A stretch of 64,000 nt of DNA from FEN-1073 sp963780865 (GTDB taxonomy: Bacteria > Chloroflexota > Anaerolineae > Anaerolineales > RBG-16-64-43), in contig CAWADT010000006.1 in assembly GCA_963780865.1 (NCBI GenBank), positions 1 through 64,000 on the forward strand, given 5' to 3'. The notes beneath the pieces are model-generated. The model was not told where the DNA came from and ran no database searches. It worked only from the letters and a program-made list of their open reading frames with translations. Position numbers and translations under genes: made by a program. Below are positions 38,490 to 47,950 of this stretch, piece by piece. The first letter of the stretch is position 1. Every line of letters starts with the position of its first letter.

Positions 38490-39263
38490 TTAGTGGTATC
38501 CCAGTTTTTCCATGACGGGGCCGGCGATTTCAAGAACGGCTTGCACCTCGGAGGCCGAAAGATCCTTGCCAAATTTGCCGATACTCTTGTCGTGGATTCG
38601 TTTGGCGTGAAAACCGGCTGGGTCCACCTGTAAGTAATCCGCCAGCCGCTGCAGCTCGCCGTTGGGGCGCTGGACAAGGTCCTCGTAGCGGAGAAGGAAT
38701 AGGTCCTCGCGGTATTTTTCCATGGCGTCGATCGCGCGCACCCACTGCCGGGCCGCGTCCTGGACGGATTGAAACTCCTCCGCCCAGGGCAGCCCCTTCC
38801 ATTTTGTGCGAACCATCTTCATGAAGGAGCTGATGACATCGCGCGCGTCGCGGTAGATGATCACCCGGCGCAGCGCCTGCTGGCCGACGAGCGCGGGCAG
38901 GTCGAAGACATAGTGGGGGTATTTATCCCCGACGACGGGCTTATGCATTACACTCCGCAGCGCCTGCTCCACGTCGGCGAGTGTTACTTTCCCGGATGAA
39001 ATCCGGCGTAAATGGGAGCGGTACATCTCCAGGAAGATTCCGCTGGCGAGCTTGAAATACCATGGCGTCCTGCGGCCGATCCGCCAATAGAAACTGACGT
39101 GGCGCCAATCCGTTTCGATCGACCGGTAGTATTCCGTATACGGCGAATCAAGGTTCCGGAAGCATTTAAACTCGCCGGTGATGCCGATCTGCGGATGGTC
39201 GCGGCAGAGTTGAAATAGGAGCGTAGTGCCGGAGCGTGGATGACCGCCGATGATAAAGGCCAT
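38490..39263 (-). CDS. Sulfotransferase family protein
   Basis: A 257-aa sulfotransferase: the PAPS 5'-phosphosulfate loop GGHPRSGTTLLFQL at the N-terminus, IIYRDARDVISSFMK (3'-phosphate motif) near residue 145, and a C-terminal helix. GGGAG precedes the ATG at 39263; the longer open frame adds unrelated residues. Likely transfers sulfate from PAPS to a carbohydrate or lipid hydroxyl. It is paralogous to the next gene and is co-transcribed with the exporter and glycosyltransferases. Confidence 0.88.
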   Translation of the reverse strand: MAFIIGGHPRSGTTLLFQLCRDHPQIGITGEFKCFRNLDSPYTEYYRSIETDWRHVSFYWRIGRRTPWYFKLASGIFLEMYRSHLRRISSGKVTLADVEQALRSVMHKPVVGDKYPHYVFDLPALVGQQALRRVIIYRDARDVISSFMKMVRTKWKGLPWAEEFQSVQDAARQWVRAIDAMEKYREDLFLLRYEDLVQRPNGELQRLADYLQVDPAGFHAKRIHDKSIGKFGKDLSASEVQAVLEIAGPVMEKLGYH

Positions 39264-39274
39264 GCTGCTCCCGC

Positions 39275-40060
39275 CTAGGAATACCCGAGCCGGGCGAGCG
39301 TTTCCCCGGCGATCGATTCCACCGCGGCGAGCGCTTGGGGCTCGAGTCCGGCGCGGTGTTTCCCGATGCTCTTCTCGTGCAGGATGTGGATTGGAAAATC
39401 CGCCGCCTTGACGCCGAGCGCCAGGCCGAGTTCCTCCGCCACGGCCCTGGGTTCGGACATCAGCCGTTCGTAGCGCACGGGAATGATCTTCCCCGCGCAG
39501 CTTTCCATGAGCTGGATGGATTTCACCCAGCGCATGGCCACTTTCTCCGGCGTGTCGAAGGCGTGGACGAAGTCCAGGTCTTTCCAAACCGACCGCGCGA
39601 TGGCCAGCGTGGAGCTGACCACATCGCGCGCGTCGCGGTAAATGACGATGCAGGTTAGCTTATCGCATCCGGCGAAGTACTTGAGACTCCAAATATAATC
39701 GGGGAATTTATCCCCCACCCAGCGCCGATGGGGAAACAAACCGTGGAGGGCGGATTCCGCGCCGGTAAATCCGATCCGCCACGAACGTGTCCCCTGAATT
39801 CGCAGCAAATAGCTTGCGATAAACAGAAGATTCGAGCGAAGCGGGGTCGGTTCATTCCGGAAAAAGTTGACGCGGCCGCCTTTGCGCGCGATGGCGACGG
39901 TTTGGCGAAGAATGTAGGTGGAATAGTACGCCCGCGATCGGCCCAGGTATTTCAGGTTTGAAAATTCATTAGTGACGGCGATCTCCGGATGGCTGTTGAG
40001 GAGACTTCGCAGGATCGTCGTTCCGGAGCGTTGATGCCCGGTCACCAGCAGCAGCGGCAT
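39275..40060 (-). CDS. Sulfotransferase family protein
   Basis: A 261-aa sulfotransferase with the PAPS loop VTGHQRSGTTILRSLLNSH and IVIYRDARDVVSSTLA. The last residues (HILHEKSIGKHRAGL) match the paralogue downstream. The start is at 40060, 8 bases after the exporter stop; the Shine-Dalgarno is weak, so translation may depend on the upstream gene. The two sulfotransferases probably modify different positions of one glycan. Confidence 0.88.
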   Translation of the reverse strand: MPLLLVTGHQRSGTTILRSLLNSHPEIAVTNEFSNLKYLGRSRAYYSTYILRQTVAIARKGGRVNFFRNEPTPLRSNLLFIASYLLRIQGTRSWRIGFTGAESALHGLFPHRRWVGDKFPDYIWSLKYFAGCDKLTCIVIYRDARDVVSSTLAIARSVWKDLDFVHAFDTPEKVAMRWVKSIQLMESCAGKIIPVRYERLMSEPRAVAEELGLALGVKAADFPIHILHEKSIGKHRAGLEPQALAAVESIAGETLARLGYS

Positions 40061-40068
40061 GGTCGAGG

Positions 40069-41928
40069 TTAGCGTTCCTTTCGCAGGGAGTCCATCTGTT
40101 TGGATTGCATGGTGTAGAGCGCCGCATACACCCCCTTCTTCCGCATCAATTCCGGATGGGAGCCGTCCTCGACGATTTTCCCCTGGTCCATCACGATGAT
40201 CCGGTCGGCCATGCTCACCGTGGAAAACCGATGGGAGATGATGATCGTTGTCCGGTTCTTGGCCAGGTCGCGGAAAAGGCAGAAAATCTCGTACTCCGAA
40301 CGCGGGTCGAGCGACGAGGTCGGCTCGTCCAGGACCACAACCGATCCGTTGCTGGCAAATGCGCGGGCGATCGCGATCTTCTGCCATTGGCCGCCCGAAA
40401 GATCCACCTCGCCGAACATCCTCCCCAGGATGGTTTCATACCCTTGCGGAAGCCGGTGGATCAGCGGGTCGATCCCGCACATCTTGCCGATGGCCTTCAC
40501 CGCCTCCGGGTCGTCCATCAGGCGCTTCCAATCGCCGTAGGCGATGTTCTCGTGCACGCTGCCCTCGTATTTGCCAAACGGCTGGAAGACGCTGGAATAT
40601 TGCTGATAGAGGAACTCCTGGGAATATTCGTCGAGCGGATGGTTATCGAGGAGAATCCGGCCGTGGGTGGGCGCATACAGGCCGGAGAGCAATTTCACCA
40701 GCGTGGTTTTTCCGGCGCCGTTTTCACCCACTAGCGCCACCACCTCCCCTTTGCGGATGTGCAGCGACACCCCCGAGAGCGCCGGCGCGGCGGTCCCCGG
40801 GTAGAAAAAGGTGACATGCTCCATCTTCAGGTCGCCATCGATGGCGGCGGGCCGGTAGGAGCCCTCGATGGTCAGGACGGGTTCGGTCCGCAGCAGCACG
40901 CGGATATGGTGGATGTAGATCGTATCCTCCAGCGCGTTTCCGGCGGTGAGCACCGTCTGCTCGATATCGCGCCGCAACCGAAGCGCGGCGCTCCCGAAAA
41001 TCGTCAGGTCGCCGAGGGTCAGCGCGTGGTCGCGGATTTTTGTGACAATTCGCCACAGCAGATACGTCACCAGGCCGCTGGTGAGGAGGGAATAGATCGT
41101 CTGCATGATCAGCGCCGCACGGCGCATCCCCTGGTCCTGTCCGATGAATTCCTTCAGGAGGTCGTCGAACTTACGTAGCAAAAACGGGCCGAGGCCGAGC
41201 AGTTTGATTTCCGGCAGGAAGGATGGTGTGGTCAGACGACCGGTGAAATAGCGCGTCCAGCGCCGCTTGGTCGTCCGCAATTGTTCCAGTTCCGTTCGGC
41301 GGATGACGAGCCGCCATTCGAACCAGAAATATCCCAGCATGATGGGCAGGAAGATCGGCAGGATGATCGGGTCGATTTGGAATAAGAGGGCTGCCAGGAT
41401 GGCGCTCTCCAGGATGATCGATCCCAGATTGATGATGTTGGAGAGAAAGTTGGCGAAGGTGCCCCCGGCGTTTTGCTGGGCGATGCTGAGAGTATCCTGG
41501 AATTGCAGATCTTCCAATTGCGCTAGGTCCAGTCGGGAAGTGTGTTCCAGCACGTCCACGGTGATGTTCCGGCTGATCGTATCCTGGAAATACAGGTTCA
41601 CGTAATTTTCCACCAGGGAAATCAATGCGTCCATCAGCGCCGCGCCCAGGCCGACCAGCAGCCACAAGTAGATCCGGTTGTCGTTGGCGGAGTGTCCGTT
41701 AACGGCCGCGGCGACCGCGTTGACCAGCCCGCGGGTGGAGACGGCCAGCAGGGCCGGGATGCTGCTGGAGGCGGCCGCCAGCGCGATCATCGCGATCACA
41801 TGGAAGGGCTTATGGGAGAAGGAATATTTAAGCGTCCATGCACCCTCGCTAAAGAGGGTGCTGAGATTGGAACGCAAACCTTTTTGAAGCAGGTTGATTC
41901 TAAGCTGGGAGGAAGTGCGATAATTCAT
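40069..41928 (-). CDS. ABC exporter, MsbA/Wzm-like fused half-transporter
   Basis: A 619-aa half-transporter: an N-terminal six-helix export domain and a C-terminal ATPase with GENGAGKTTLVK (Walker A), VDLSGGQWQKIAIARAF (signature), VVVLDEPTSSLD (Walker B) and ISHRFSTV (His switch). It is expected to dimerise and move a lipid-linked glycan or other amphipathic product out of the cell. Its ATG overlaps the stop of the upstream GT2 gene, so it is translationally coupled to glycan assembly. Confidence 0.93.
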   Translation of the reverse strand: MNYRTSSQLRINLLQKGLRSNLSTLFSEGAWTLKYSFSHKPFHVIAMIALAAASSSIPALLAVSTRGLVNAVAAAVNGHSANDNRIYLWLLVGLGAALMDALISLVENYVNLYFQDTISRNITVDVLEHTSRLDLAQLEDLQFQDTLSIAQQNAGGTFANFLSNIINLGSIILESAILAALLFQIDPIILPIFLPIMLGYFWFEWRLVIRRTELEQLRTTKRRWTRYFTGRLTTPSFLPEIKLLGLGPFLLRKFDDLLKEFIGQDQGMRRAALIMQTIYSLLTSGLVTYLLWRIVTKIRDHALTLGDLTIFGSAALRLRRDIEQTVLTAGNALEDTIYIHHIRVLLRTEPVLTIEGSYRPAAIDGDLKMEHVTFFYPGTAAPALSGVSLHIRKGEVVALVGENGAGKTTLVKLLSGLYAPTHGRILLDNHPLDEYSQEFLYQQYSSVFQPFGKYEGSVHENIAYGDWKRLMDDPEAVKAIGKMCGIDPLIHRLPQGYETILGRMFGEVDLSGGQWQKIAIARAFASNGSVVVLDEPTSSLDPRSEYEIFCLFRDLAKNRTTIIISHRFSTVSMADRIIVMDQGKIVEDGSHPELMRKKGVYAALYTMQSKQMDSLRKER

Positions 41929-43382
41929 AGGATTCTTTTCTTGGCCACGGCAATTCTATTCTGTTTTCTCGACTTTGGGGAAAGGAAATATTCTACCGCC
42001 GCCCGCACAAACCGGCTCCAGGTGGGTAACGCTCGGATCGATGCCCCGTTGCGAATGGCGCGGGACACGGCGACCGCCGCCGATCGCACATCTTTCCGGA
42101 AAACCGATTGCGCGAAAACTGTCAAATAGAGGGTCGTGACTTCCCCCCGATCGGAATGGGGTACCACCCCGGTATTGAGGAGATCGCGCCAGATTGCATC
42201 GATGCTCGCGATGGGGGTACCACCTGATGCCCCGATCAGCGCCGATTGCAAGCTTTTGACGATCTCCCGCGTGCTCAAACCGGAGGAGAGCGCCCTCATC
42301 TTCCCCGGGTCCGGTGTGCGACCCCGTTGGTATTCCCACCATAGTAAATGCAGCCAATCCAGAATCTTCCGGACCCGCTCCGGATACGGATTCCCCGGCA
42401 GTGGAATCCGGCAAAGGATTTCCCCCAGCGATGCGGTTTTTTCCCAGGCAACTCCGTATTCCAGCGCCTGGTGAATCAGTTGACTTTGCCATACGAGGGG
42501 TATCTGGTCCGGAGATTGCTCGGCGAAGGGGATGGTTCCCTCTAAAAGGGCTGCCATTCGCGCGTGGTCGCCGTTGCGCCACAAATCGAACGCCAGCCAG
42601 AGCAGGGTGTAGTAGCGCACTGACGGTTCCCATTCCCGCACGCCGGCGGAAAGGGTGGGCATCGCGAAGAAGCTGTCGACCGCAGCCATCAGATCGCCGG
42701 CTTGGCGCTGGCTGTCGCGCGTGATATTGGTGGCGTGCTGCCGGTAGCAGACGGTGGGTTCCCGAAGCCAGCGCATCCGGCACCCGGCGGCGGCCAGCCG
42801 GAACATCATCTCCACATCGTCGGTCTGGAACAGGCGCGGGTTGAACGCTCCGGCTTTCCGCAGCCAGTCCGAGCGCACGAGGAGGCCGCCCAGGAAAACG
42901 GGCTTCCACATCAGCCAGGTTTTCAAGTCGAGAATCGGGGCAATCTTCCAAGGTTGGACAATTTGGAGCAGGTTTCCGCGCTCGTCGACCGTCTGCCAGC
43001 CGCTGTGAACGGCGCCCAGCTGCGGATGGGCGGCAAGTAGTTGCGCCTGCGCTCTTAATTTCCCCGGTAGAAAAAAATCGTCGGAATCCAAAAACGCAAT
43101 AAACCTTCCGCGGGCTTTCGCGATCCCCGCGTTGCGGGCGGCCGCAGGCCCTCGCCGATCCTGACGCAGGTAATGAATGTTGGGAGCGGTGAAGGCCGCC
43201 ATCAGCGAGGGCGTTGTATCGGTCGAGCCGTCGTCGACGACGATCAACTCCCAGTTCGGATAATCCTGCGCCCGCACGCTGTCGACGGCTTGCCGGATAA
43301 ATTCGGCATGGTTGTGCGTCGGCATGATCACGCTGATGGAGGGGGGATCCGGAACCGGCGATGATTTGGAGAAGAAGGTCAT
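41925..43382 (-). CDS. GT2-family glycosyltransferase with long C-terminal extension
   Basis: A 485-aa protein. The N-terminal 230 residues are a GT-A fold: ISVIMPTHNHAEFIRQAVDSV, VVDDGSTDTT, FLDSDDFFLPGK (DxD) and a later ETDD-like LFQTDDVEMMF. The remaining 250 residues are helical, shared with the next gene and of unknown role, perhaps acceptor binding. The start overlaps the upstream stop (ATGA). Confidence 0.9.
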   Translation of the reverse strand: MTFFSKSSPVPDPPSISVIMPTHNHAEFIRQAVDSVRAQDYPNWELIVVDDGSTDTTPSLMAAFTAPNIHYLRQDRRGPAAARNAGIAKARGRFIAFLDSDDFFLPGKLRAQAQLLAAHPQLGAVHSGWQTVDERGNLLQIVQPWKIAPILDLKTWLMWKPVFLGGLLVRSDWLRKAGAFNPRLFQTDDVEMMFRLAAAGCRMRWLREPTVCYRQHATNITRDSQRQAGDLMAAVDSFFAMPTLSAGVREWEPSVRYYTLLWLAFDLWRNGDHARMAALLEGTIPFAEQSPDQIPLVWQSQLIHQALEYGVAWEKTASLGEILCRIPLPGNPYPERVRKILDWLHLLWWEYQRGRTPDPGKMRALSSGLSTREIVKSLQSALIGASGGTPIASIDAIWRDLLNTGVVPHSDRGEVTTLYLTVFAQSVFRKDVRSAAVAVSRAIRNGASIRALPTWSRFVRAAVEYFLSPKSRKQNRIAVAKKRIL

Positions 43383-44782
43383 AGGGTGCCGCGATTCGGC
43401 TCGCGCCGGTTGCGGAGATAGAATTGGGCGCCGGATCGCATGAATCGATACCAAGGGAATACTGCCCGGAAACCGGTGGAACTTTTCAGCGCCTTACCAA
43501 GGCATACGCTCGCCGAACCGATCCTGCCGGCGGAGAGGGCGCGAAGGTAACAATTTAAATACAGGGTAATGACCTCACGCCGATCCACCGGGGGGACGAT
43601 TCCGATCTTCACGGCATCCTGCCATAACCGATCCACCACCGCCGGCGGCGTTGGATGCCGATCGCTGCTGATGCAATCCTGCGCCAGTTTTACCAGATCG
43701 CGCGTCGAGCCGATGTTCGGGTTCCCCGCGGTGAGCAATCCGTTCCCGGTTCCCAATGCATAGGAAAGCCAGACAGTCCACCACCAGCGGAACAGGATCC
43801 GGACTTTTTCCTCCTCCGGTGCTGGAAGCGCAAGGATCGGAAGCGTCAGATCGAGAAAATCGTCCAAGCCGATCGGCGCAAGGCCGTTCTCTGCGGAGAG
43901 TTGGTGAAACGATTCCCGCCAATTCTTTAATTGAATGAATGCGGTTTCCTGCCGAAATCGTTTCACTTCCTTGAGGGCTTCCCCCGCCTGGAAGGGAAAA
44001 CCCCGCGACCACAGATACCACGCCAGCCAGAGATTGGTCGCATTCCGGATCGAATCTTCCTTTGGGCAAAGTTCCGCAGGCAGCTGTGGGGAGGCGAAAA
44101 CTTTATCGAGAGCACGGAGGAGAAAGAACGCCTGGCGGGGGGCATTTTGCATGATGCTGACCGGATGTTGGCGGTAACCATAAGTGGTTTTCCGGAGCCA
44201 GCCTATCTTTCCACCTGCGAGAAGAATCCGGAAAACCAGATCGGTATCCATCGACGCGTCAGATTCCGGATCGAATCCGCCAACCCGATCGAGGATCTCC
44301 CGCCGGAACAATTTTGAACAGAGCATGGTCGGTTTCCAGATTAAGCAGGATTCCAGATCAAACACCGGCGCATGTTCCCAGGGGGCGATCTCGGCGAGAT
44401 TCTTTCCCTGGACATCGACAATTTGCCATCCTGAGGAAACGACATCCAATGACGGTTCGGCGGAAAAACAGCCCAGGGCATCGCGGAGGGCTTCCGGGTA
44501 GAGATAATAATCATCGGAATCTAAAAACGCAATCCAGCGTCCGCCGGCGTGGGTTAAGGCTGTGTTGCGGGCATGCGCCGCTCCCCGATGGTCCAGGAAA
44601 TAAGGCCGGATCTTCTCACCGTATGATTCCAGCAGTGCCCGAGTTCCATCCGTGGAGCCGTCATCCACGACAAGAATTTCTTTGGATGCGGACGATTGCA
44701 TCAAGGCGCTGTCGATCGCCTGACGCAGGGTGCCGGCGCGATTATAGGTGGCGATCAGTATGCTGATATCCACGGAACTCAT
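43379..44782 (-). CDS. GT2-family glycosyltransferase with long C-terminal extension
   Basis: A 467-aa paralogue of the downstream gene. GT-A domain: ISILIATYNRAGTLRQAIDS, VVDDGSTDGTRALL, FLDSDDYYLYPEAL. The C-terminal extension has the same helical pattern and a matching run near the end. It overlaps the upstream GT2 gene and the following one by ATGA, so the three are made together and may act sequentially on one glycan. Confidence 0.9.
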   Translation of the reverse strand: MSSVDISILIATYNRAGTLRQAIDSALMQSSASKEILVVDDGSTDGTRALLESYGEKIRPYFLDHRGAAHARNTALTHAGGRWIAFLDSDDYYLYPEALRDALGCFSAEPSLDVVSSGWQIVDVQGKNLAEIAPWEHAPVFDLESCLIWKPTMLCSKLFRREILDRVGGFDPESDASMDTDLVFRILLAGGKIGWLRKTTYGYRQHPVSIMQNAPRQAFFLLRALDKVFASPQLPAELCPKEDSIRNATNLWLAWYLWSRGFPFQAGEALKEVKRFRQETAFIQLKNWRESFHQLSAENGLAPIGLDDFLDLTLPILALPAPEEEKVRILFRWWWTVWLSYALGTGNGLLTAGNPNIGSTRDLVKLAQDCISSDRHPTPPAVVDRLWQDAVKIGIVPPVDRREVITLYLNCYLRALSAGRIGSASVCLGKALKSSTGFRAVFPWYRFMRSGAQFYLRNRREPNRGTL

Positions 44783-45690
44783 GCGGTCCTTGCCGGCGGA
44801 ATGGAACGGCGCTGCCGGGCCGGCCGTTCCCAGCGAATGCCGGCGCTATGGGCAAGGATTCCACCCCAAACCAGCAAACCTTCCCGCAGGCCCGGTCCTT
44901 TTTGGCGCATGGTTCGCAATAGAGTGAGGTGGAATTGCGGCCGGCGGCGCTGCCCGATATTCAGCGGGATGCCGAGGCTTTGGAGATGATCCCGCATCAG
45001 TGCATACCCGCGTCCGTATTGGAATTGTTGTCGCAGGTATCGGCCGGCGGTGCGCGGATGGGCGTGGCGCAGGCGCGCTTCCGGGACGTAATGCTGTCGA
45101 TATCCGCGCGCGCATAAACGATGGCTCAGATCCAGATCCTCCGCGCCGGGGCGGGGGAAGCAATCCGCGAATCCACCCAGTTCAAGAAACACGTCGCGGC
45201 GATAGATGGCATTGTTGCTCATTAACAGATACGGATCCCCGTTGGGCAAATGCTGATACCCCCGGTAAAACTCCAGAAAATATTGATAGGCGCGCGCCGA
45301 AAAATTTTCCGGGAATAGGTTGAGAGTTTGCCCGCCGCACGCGTGCCAAGGCGATTGCCAGATCCCGGTGGCCATCTCGCGCAGCCAGCCGGGTTCGAGA
45401 ACGCAATCATCGTCCAGGAAGGCCACCAGATCCGCTTCGGCATGACGTGCGCCGAGATTGCGCGCGGCGGCTGGACCCTGCGCGGGGGTGGAGAGCAAAG
45501 TGGCGGAGTTGGAATCGAAGAAACGCCCGGTGATGATCGCCGAGGGATCCTGGCCGCCATCGTTAATCACAATCAGCCGCCAATTCTCGCGCGGGTAGTC
45601 CTGCCGGGCGAGACTTTCCACGCACTGGGTTAGGTATTCCAAACGATCTTTGGTCGGGAGTACAACGCTAATCCGGGGAAGATTTATCAC
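44779..45690 (-). CDS. GT2-family glycosyltransferase
   Basis: A 303-aa GT-A enzyme: ISVVLPTKDRLEYLTQCVESL, VINDGGQD, FLDDDCVLEPGWL (DxD) and RPGAEDLDLSHRLC (catalytic ED). It lacks the long C-terminal extension of its two neighbours. It is separated from the GT4 gene by 5 bases and overlaps the next gene by ATGA. Confidence 0.9.
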   Translation of the reverse strand: MINLPRISVVLPTKDRLEYLTQCVESLARQDYPRENWRLIVINDGGQDPSAIITGRFFDSNSATLLSTPAQGPAAARNLGARHAEADLVAFLDDDCVLEPGWLREMATGIWQSPWHACGGQTLNLFPENFSARAYQYFLEFYRGYQHLPNGDPYLLMSNNAIYRRDVFLELGGFADCFPRPGAEDLDLSHRLCARGYRQHYVPEARLRHAHPRTAGRYLRQQFQYGRGYALMRDHLQSLGIPLNIGQRRRPQFHLTLLRTMRQKGPGLREGLLVWGGILAHSAGIRWERPARQRRSIPPARTA

Positions 45691-45695
45691 GGACG

Positions 45696-46853
45696 CTAAT
45701 GCCGGATAACCATGCGGATGGAATCCAAGAAAACCTTGGAGACCGAAGTGGCTTCAAAGTGCTGCGCGACCAGCAAGCCTCGCGCGGAAAATTCCTGCGC
45801 GAGCGCCGGATCTTCCAGAAGGCGTTGGATGCGATTGGCAAAAAGCGTGGTGTCCTGCGGATCGACAATAAAACTGTTTTCTCCATTTTGCAGGTAATCT
45901 GCAACACCCGCGAACGACGAGCATATTACCGGCACCCCGCTGGCCATGGCTTCAATCACGACCACCCCAAAGGTATCCTCGCGGGAGGGGAGGATGAACA
46001 TCTTCGCCCGGGCATACTCGGAGGAAATGCTCGCCGGATCCACAAAGCCGGCGAATTGGACCCGATCGGATAACCCGGCCAATCTTGCCTTCTTTTCCAG
46101 TTTATTCCGAAGCGACCCGGTGCCGACGATGCGCAAGAGGACATCGGGTTTTGCGGCGGCCACCTGGAAAAACGCCTCCAGCAAGAGATCAATGCCTTTC
46201 CGTTCGGTGAGCGAACCCACGAACAGAATGGGTGGTCGGGAATCCGCCTGGCTGCGCCTGGCTGCTTCGGCTTTCGTGGTGAACCGCGCCGTATCGTAAA
46301 CCTGGGATGCCTCCAAAACGAATTTCGGATCCGCACCCAGGTGAATGAGATTCTCACAGGCGCTGCGGCTGGTTCCCAAATACCCCTGGGCCCGGGGGAC
46401 GATGATCCGGCGGGTCCACCGTTGGCCGCGGGAAAGCGCGCGGTCCGTGAAGGCTGTGCATTCCGACCAGGTGATATAGGGGCGACGGAATAAACGGCAA
46501 TACACCAGGGCGGTTATCGCCGGGATGGAAAACTCATAGCCGATGATGACATCCGGCCGAAACCGGATCAGTTCGAAAAAAAGCGTAGGATTGAAGAACA
46601 GGGTTCGGTTTTCATGGTAATGGGTTTTGGGGAGTTGAATCGAGAAACCGGGCAAGACGCGATTGGGAAACGCCAGAGTCGCCGGATCGATTTCCCATTT
46701 TCGCTCCCAACTCCGGAATGTGCTGAACAAGACGAGCAGCTCCACGGCGCCGGATTGATGGATCGCCCGGAAGAGTGGAATTCGATACGGCATGATTTCA
46801 TTATTCAGAAGGACAACGCGGGGGAGAGCGCGGACGGAGGATGAAGGGGCCAT
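45696..46853 (-). CDS. GT4-family glycosyltransferase
   Basis: A 385-aa GT-B enzyme. The N-terminal half recognises the acceptor (VVLLNNEIMPYRIPLFRAI, FRPDVIIGYEFSIPAI). The C-terminal Glycos_transf_1 domain has ILFVGSLTERKGIDLLLEAF and the E-x7-E motif SREDTFGVVVIEAMASGVPVI. As the first surface-glycan gene after ruvA (16 bases apart), it may begin the repeat unit. Confidence 0.92.
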   Translation of the reverse strand: MAPSSSVRALPRVVLLNNEIMPYRIPLFRAIHQSGAVELLVLFSTFRSWERKWEIDPATLAFPNRVLPGFSIQLPKTHYHENRTLFFNPTLFFELIRFRPDVIIGYEFSIPAITALVYCRLFRRPYITWSECTAFTDRALSRGQRWTRRIIVPRAQGYLGTSRSACENLIHLGADPKFVLEASQVYDTARFTTKAEAARRSQADSRPPILFVGSLTERKGIDLLLEAFFQVAAAKPDVLLRIVGTGSLRNKLEKKARLAGLSDRVQFAGFVDPASISSEYARAKMFILPSREDTFGVVVIEAMASGVPVICSSFAGVADYLQNGENSFIVDPQDTTLFANRIQRLLEDPALAQEFSARGLLVAQHFEATSVSKVFLDSIRMVIRH

Positions 46854-46869
46854 TCGCGGAGGATCCTTC

Positions 46870-47445
46870 CTATTTGCCCATCGCCTGCAGCGCCAGCCGC
46901 AGCCTGGTTTCCGTATCCGGCGGCGCGTCCGCCGGGATTCGCTGCAGGGCGGTTTGCGCTTCCACGATGGAATACCCCAGCGCGGTGAGCGCCGCGATGA
47001 CTTCGGTGTCGGTTTCGCTCCAGCCCGGCGCGCCCGCGCCGCCTTCTCCGGCCAATTTATCTTTCAAATGAAAGACGATCTTCTCGGCAGTCTTCTTGCC
47101 CACGCCGGGAATTCCGGACAAACGGTCGGGCGCGTTGCGCGCGATCGCCTGCCGCAACGCATCGGTGGAAAAGTGCGACAGCAGCGAGAGCGCCACCTTG
47201 GGGCCGATTCCGCTCACGCCCAGCAGCAGTTCGAAGAAGGCCAGCTGGTCGGGGGTTTCAAACCCAAAGAGGGCCAGCGCGTCCTCCCGTACGAGCAGAT
47301 GGGTGAACAGCGCCAGGGTTTGGCCGGGGCGGGCGCGGGCGGCGAGCGGAACCGGAACCGAAACCCGGATCCCCATCCCGCCGAGATCGATCACCACCCA
47401 GGCGTCCCCCGATTGCTGGACGTTCCCGCGAATGGATGCGATCAC
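46870..47445 (-). CDS. ruvA: Holliday junction branch-migration protein RuvA
   Basis: A 191-aa DNA-binding subunit: N-terminal OB domain (IASIRGNVQQSG), helix-hairpin-helix motifs (LLGVSGIGPKVALSLLS and LSGIPGVGKKTAEKIV) and a C-terminal RuvB-contacting domain (EVIAALTALGYS). It starts at a GTG that overlaps the ruvC stop (GTGA), preceded by GGAGG. ruvB is not in the window. Confidence 0.95.
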   Translation of the reverse strand: MIASIRGNVQQSGDAWVVIDLGGMGIRVSVPVPLAARARPGQTLALFTHLLVREDALALFGFETPDQLAFFELLLGVSGIGPKVALSLLSHFSTDALRQAIARNAPDRLSGIPGVGKKTAEKIVFHLKDKLAGEGGAGAPGWSETDTEVIAALTALGYSIVEAQTALQRIPADAPPDTETRLRLALQAMGK

Positions 47446-47939
47446 TTGGCCTCCGCAGAGAGTTGGGCGATTTTGTAGGAATGGGCGTGGCAGATCGCCA
47501 CCGCCAGCGCGTCGGCCGCGTCGTCCGGTTTGGGCGCTTCCGGAAGCGAGAGCAGCGCGCGCACCATGGCTTGCACCTGCCGCTTTTCGGCCCCGCCGTA
47601 GCCGGCCACCGCCTGCTTCACTTGCATCGGCGTATACTCGCTCACCGGCACGCCGCCGCGGGCGAGGGTCAGCAGGATCACCCCGCGCGCCTGGCCGACG
47701 GTGATGGCGGTGCGGACGTTTTTTTGGAAAAACAAACTCTCCACCGCCGCACTGTCCGGCGCGTGGAGAGCGAGCAATTCGGTCAGCCGGTCGTGAAGCT
47801 CCAGGAGCCGGCGGGGCATCGGCAATTCGGCGCCGGTGCACACCGTCCCGAAGGCGATCAGCGTAAGCCTCCCGGCGGATTCCTCGATCACCCCGTATCC
47901 GGTCGTCGCGGTGCCGGGATCGATGCCCACGACGCGCAT
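47442..47939 (-). CDS. ruvC: Crossover junction endodeoxyribonuclease RuvC
   Basis: A 165-aa Holliday-junction resolvase with an RNase H fold: VVGIDPGTATTGYGV (catalytic Asp), AVESLFF (Glu) and DAADALAVAICH (final Asp pair). It belongs to the yebC-ruvC-ruvA operon, the common bacterial order. Confidence 0.96.
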   Translation of the reverse strand: MRVVGIDPGTATTGYGVIEESAGRLTLIAFGTVCTGAELPMPRRLLELHDRLTELLALHAPDSAAVESLFFQKNVRTAITVGQARGVILLTLARGGVPVSEYTPMQVKQAVAGYGGAEKRQVQAMVRALLSLPEAPKPDDAADALAVAICHAHSYKIAQLSAEAK

Positions 47940-47950
47940 GATGGCCGCCC

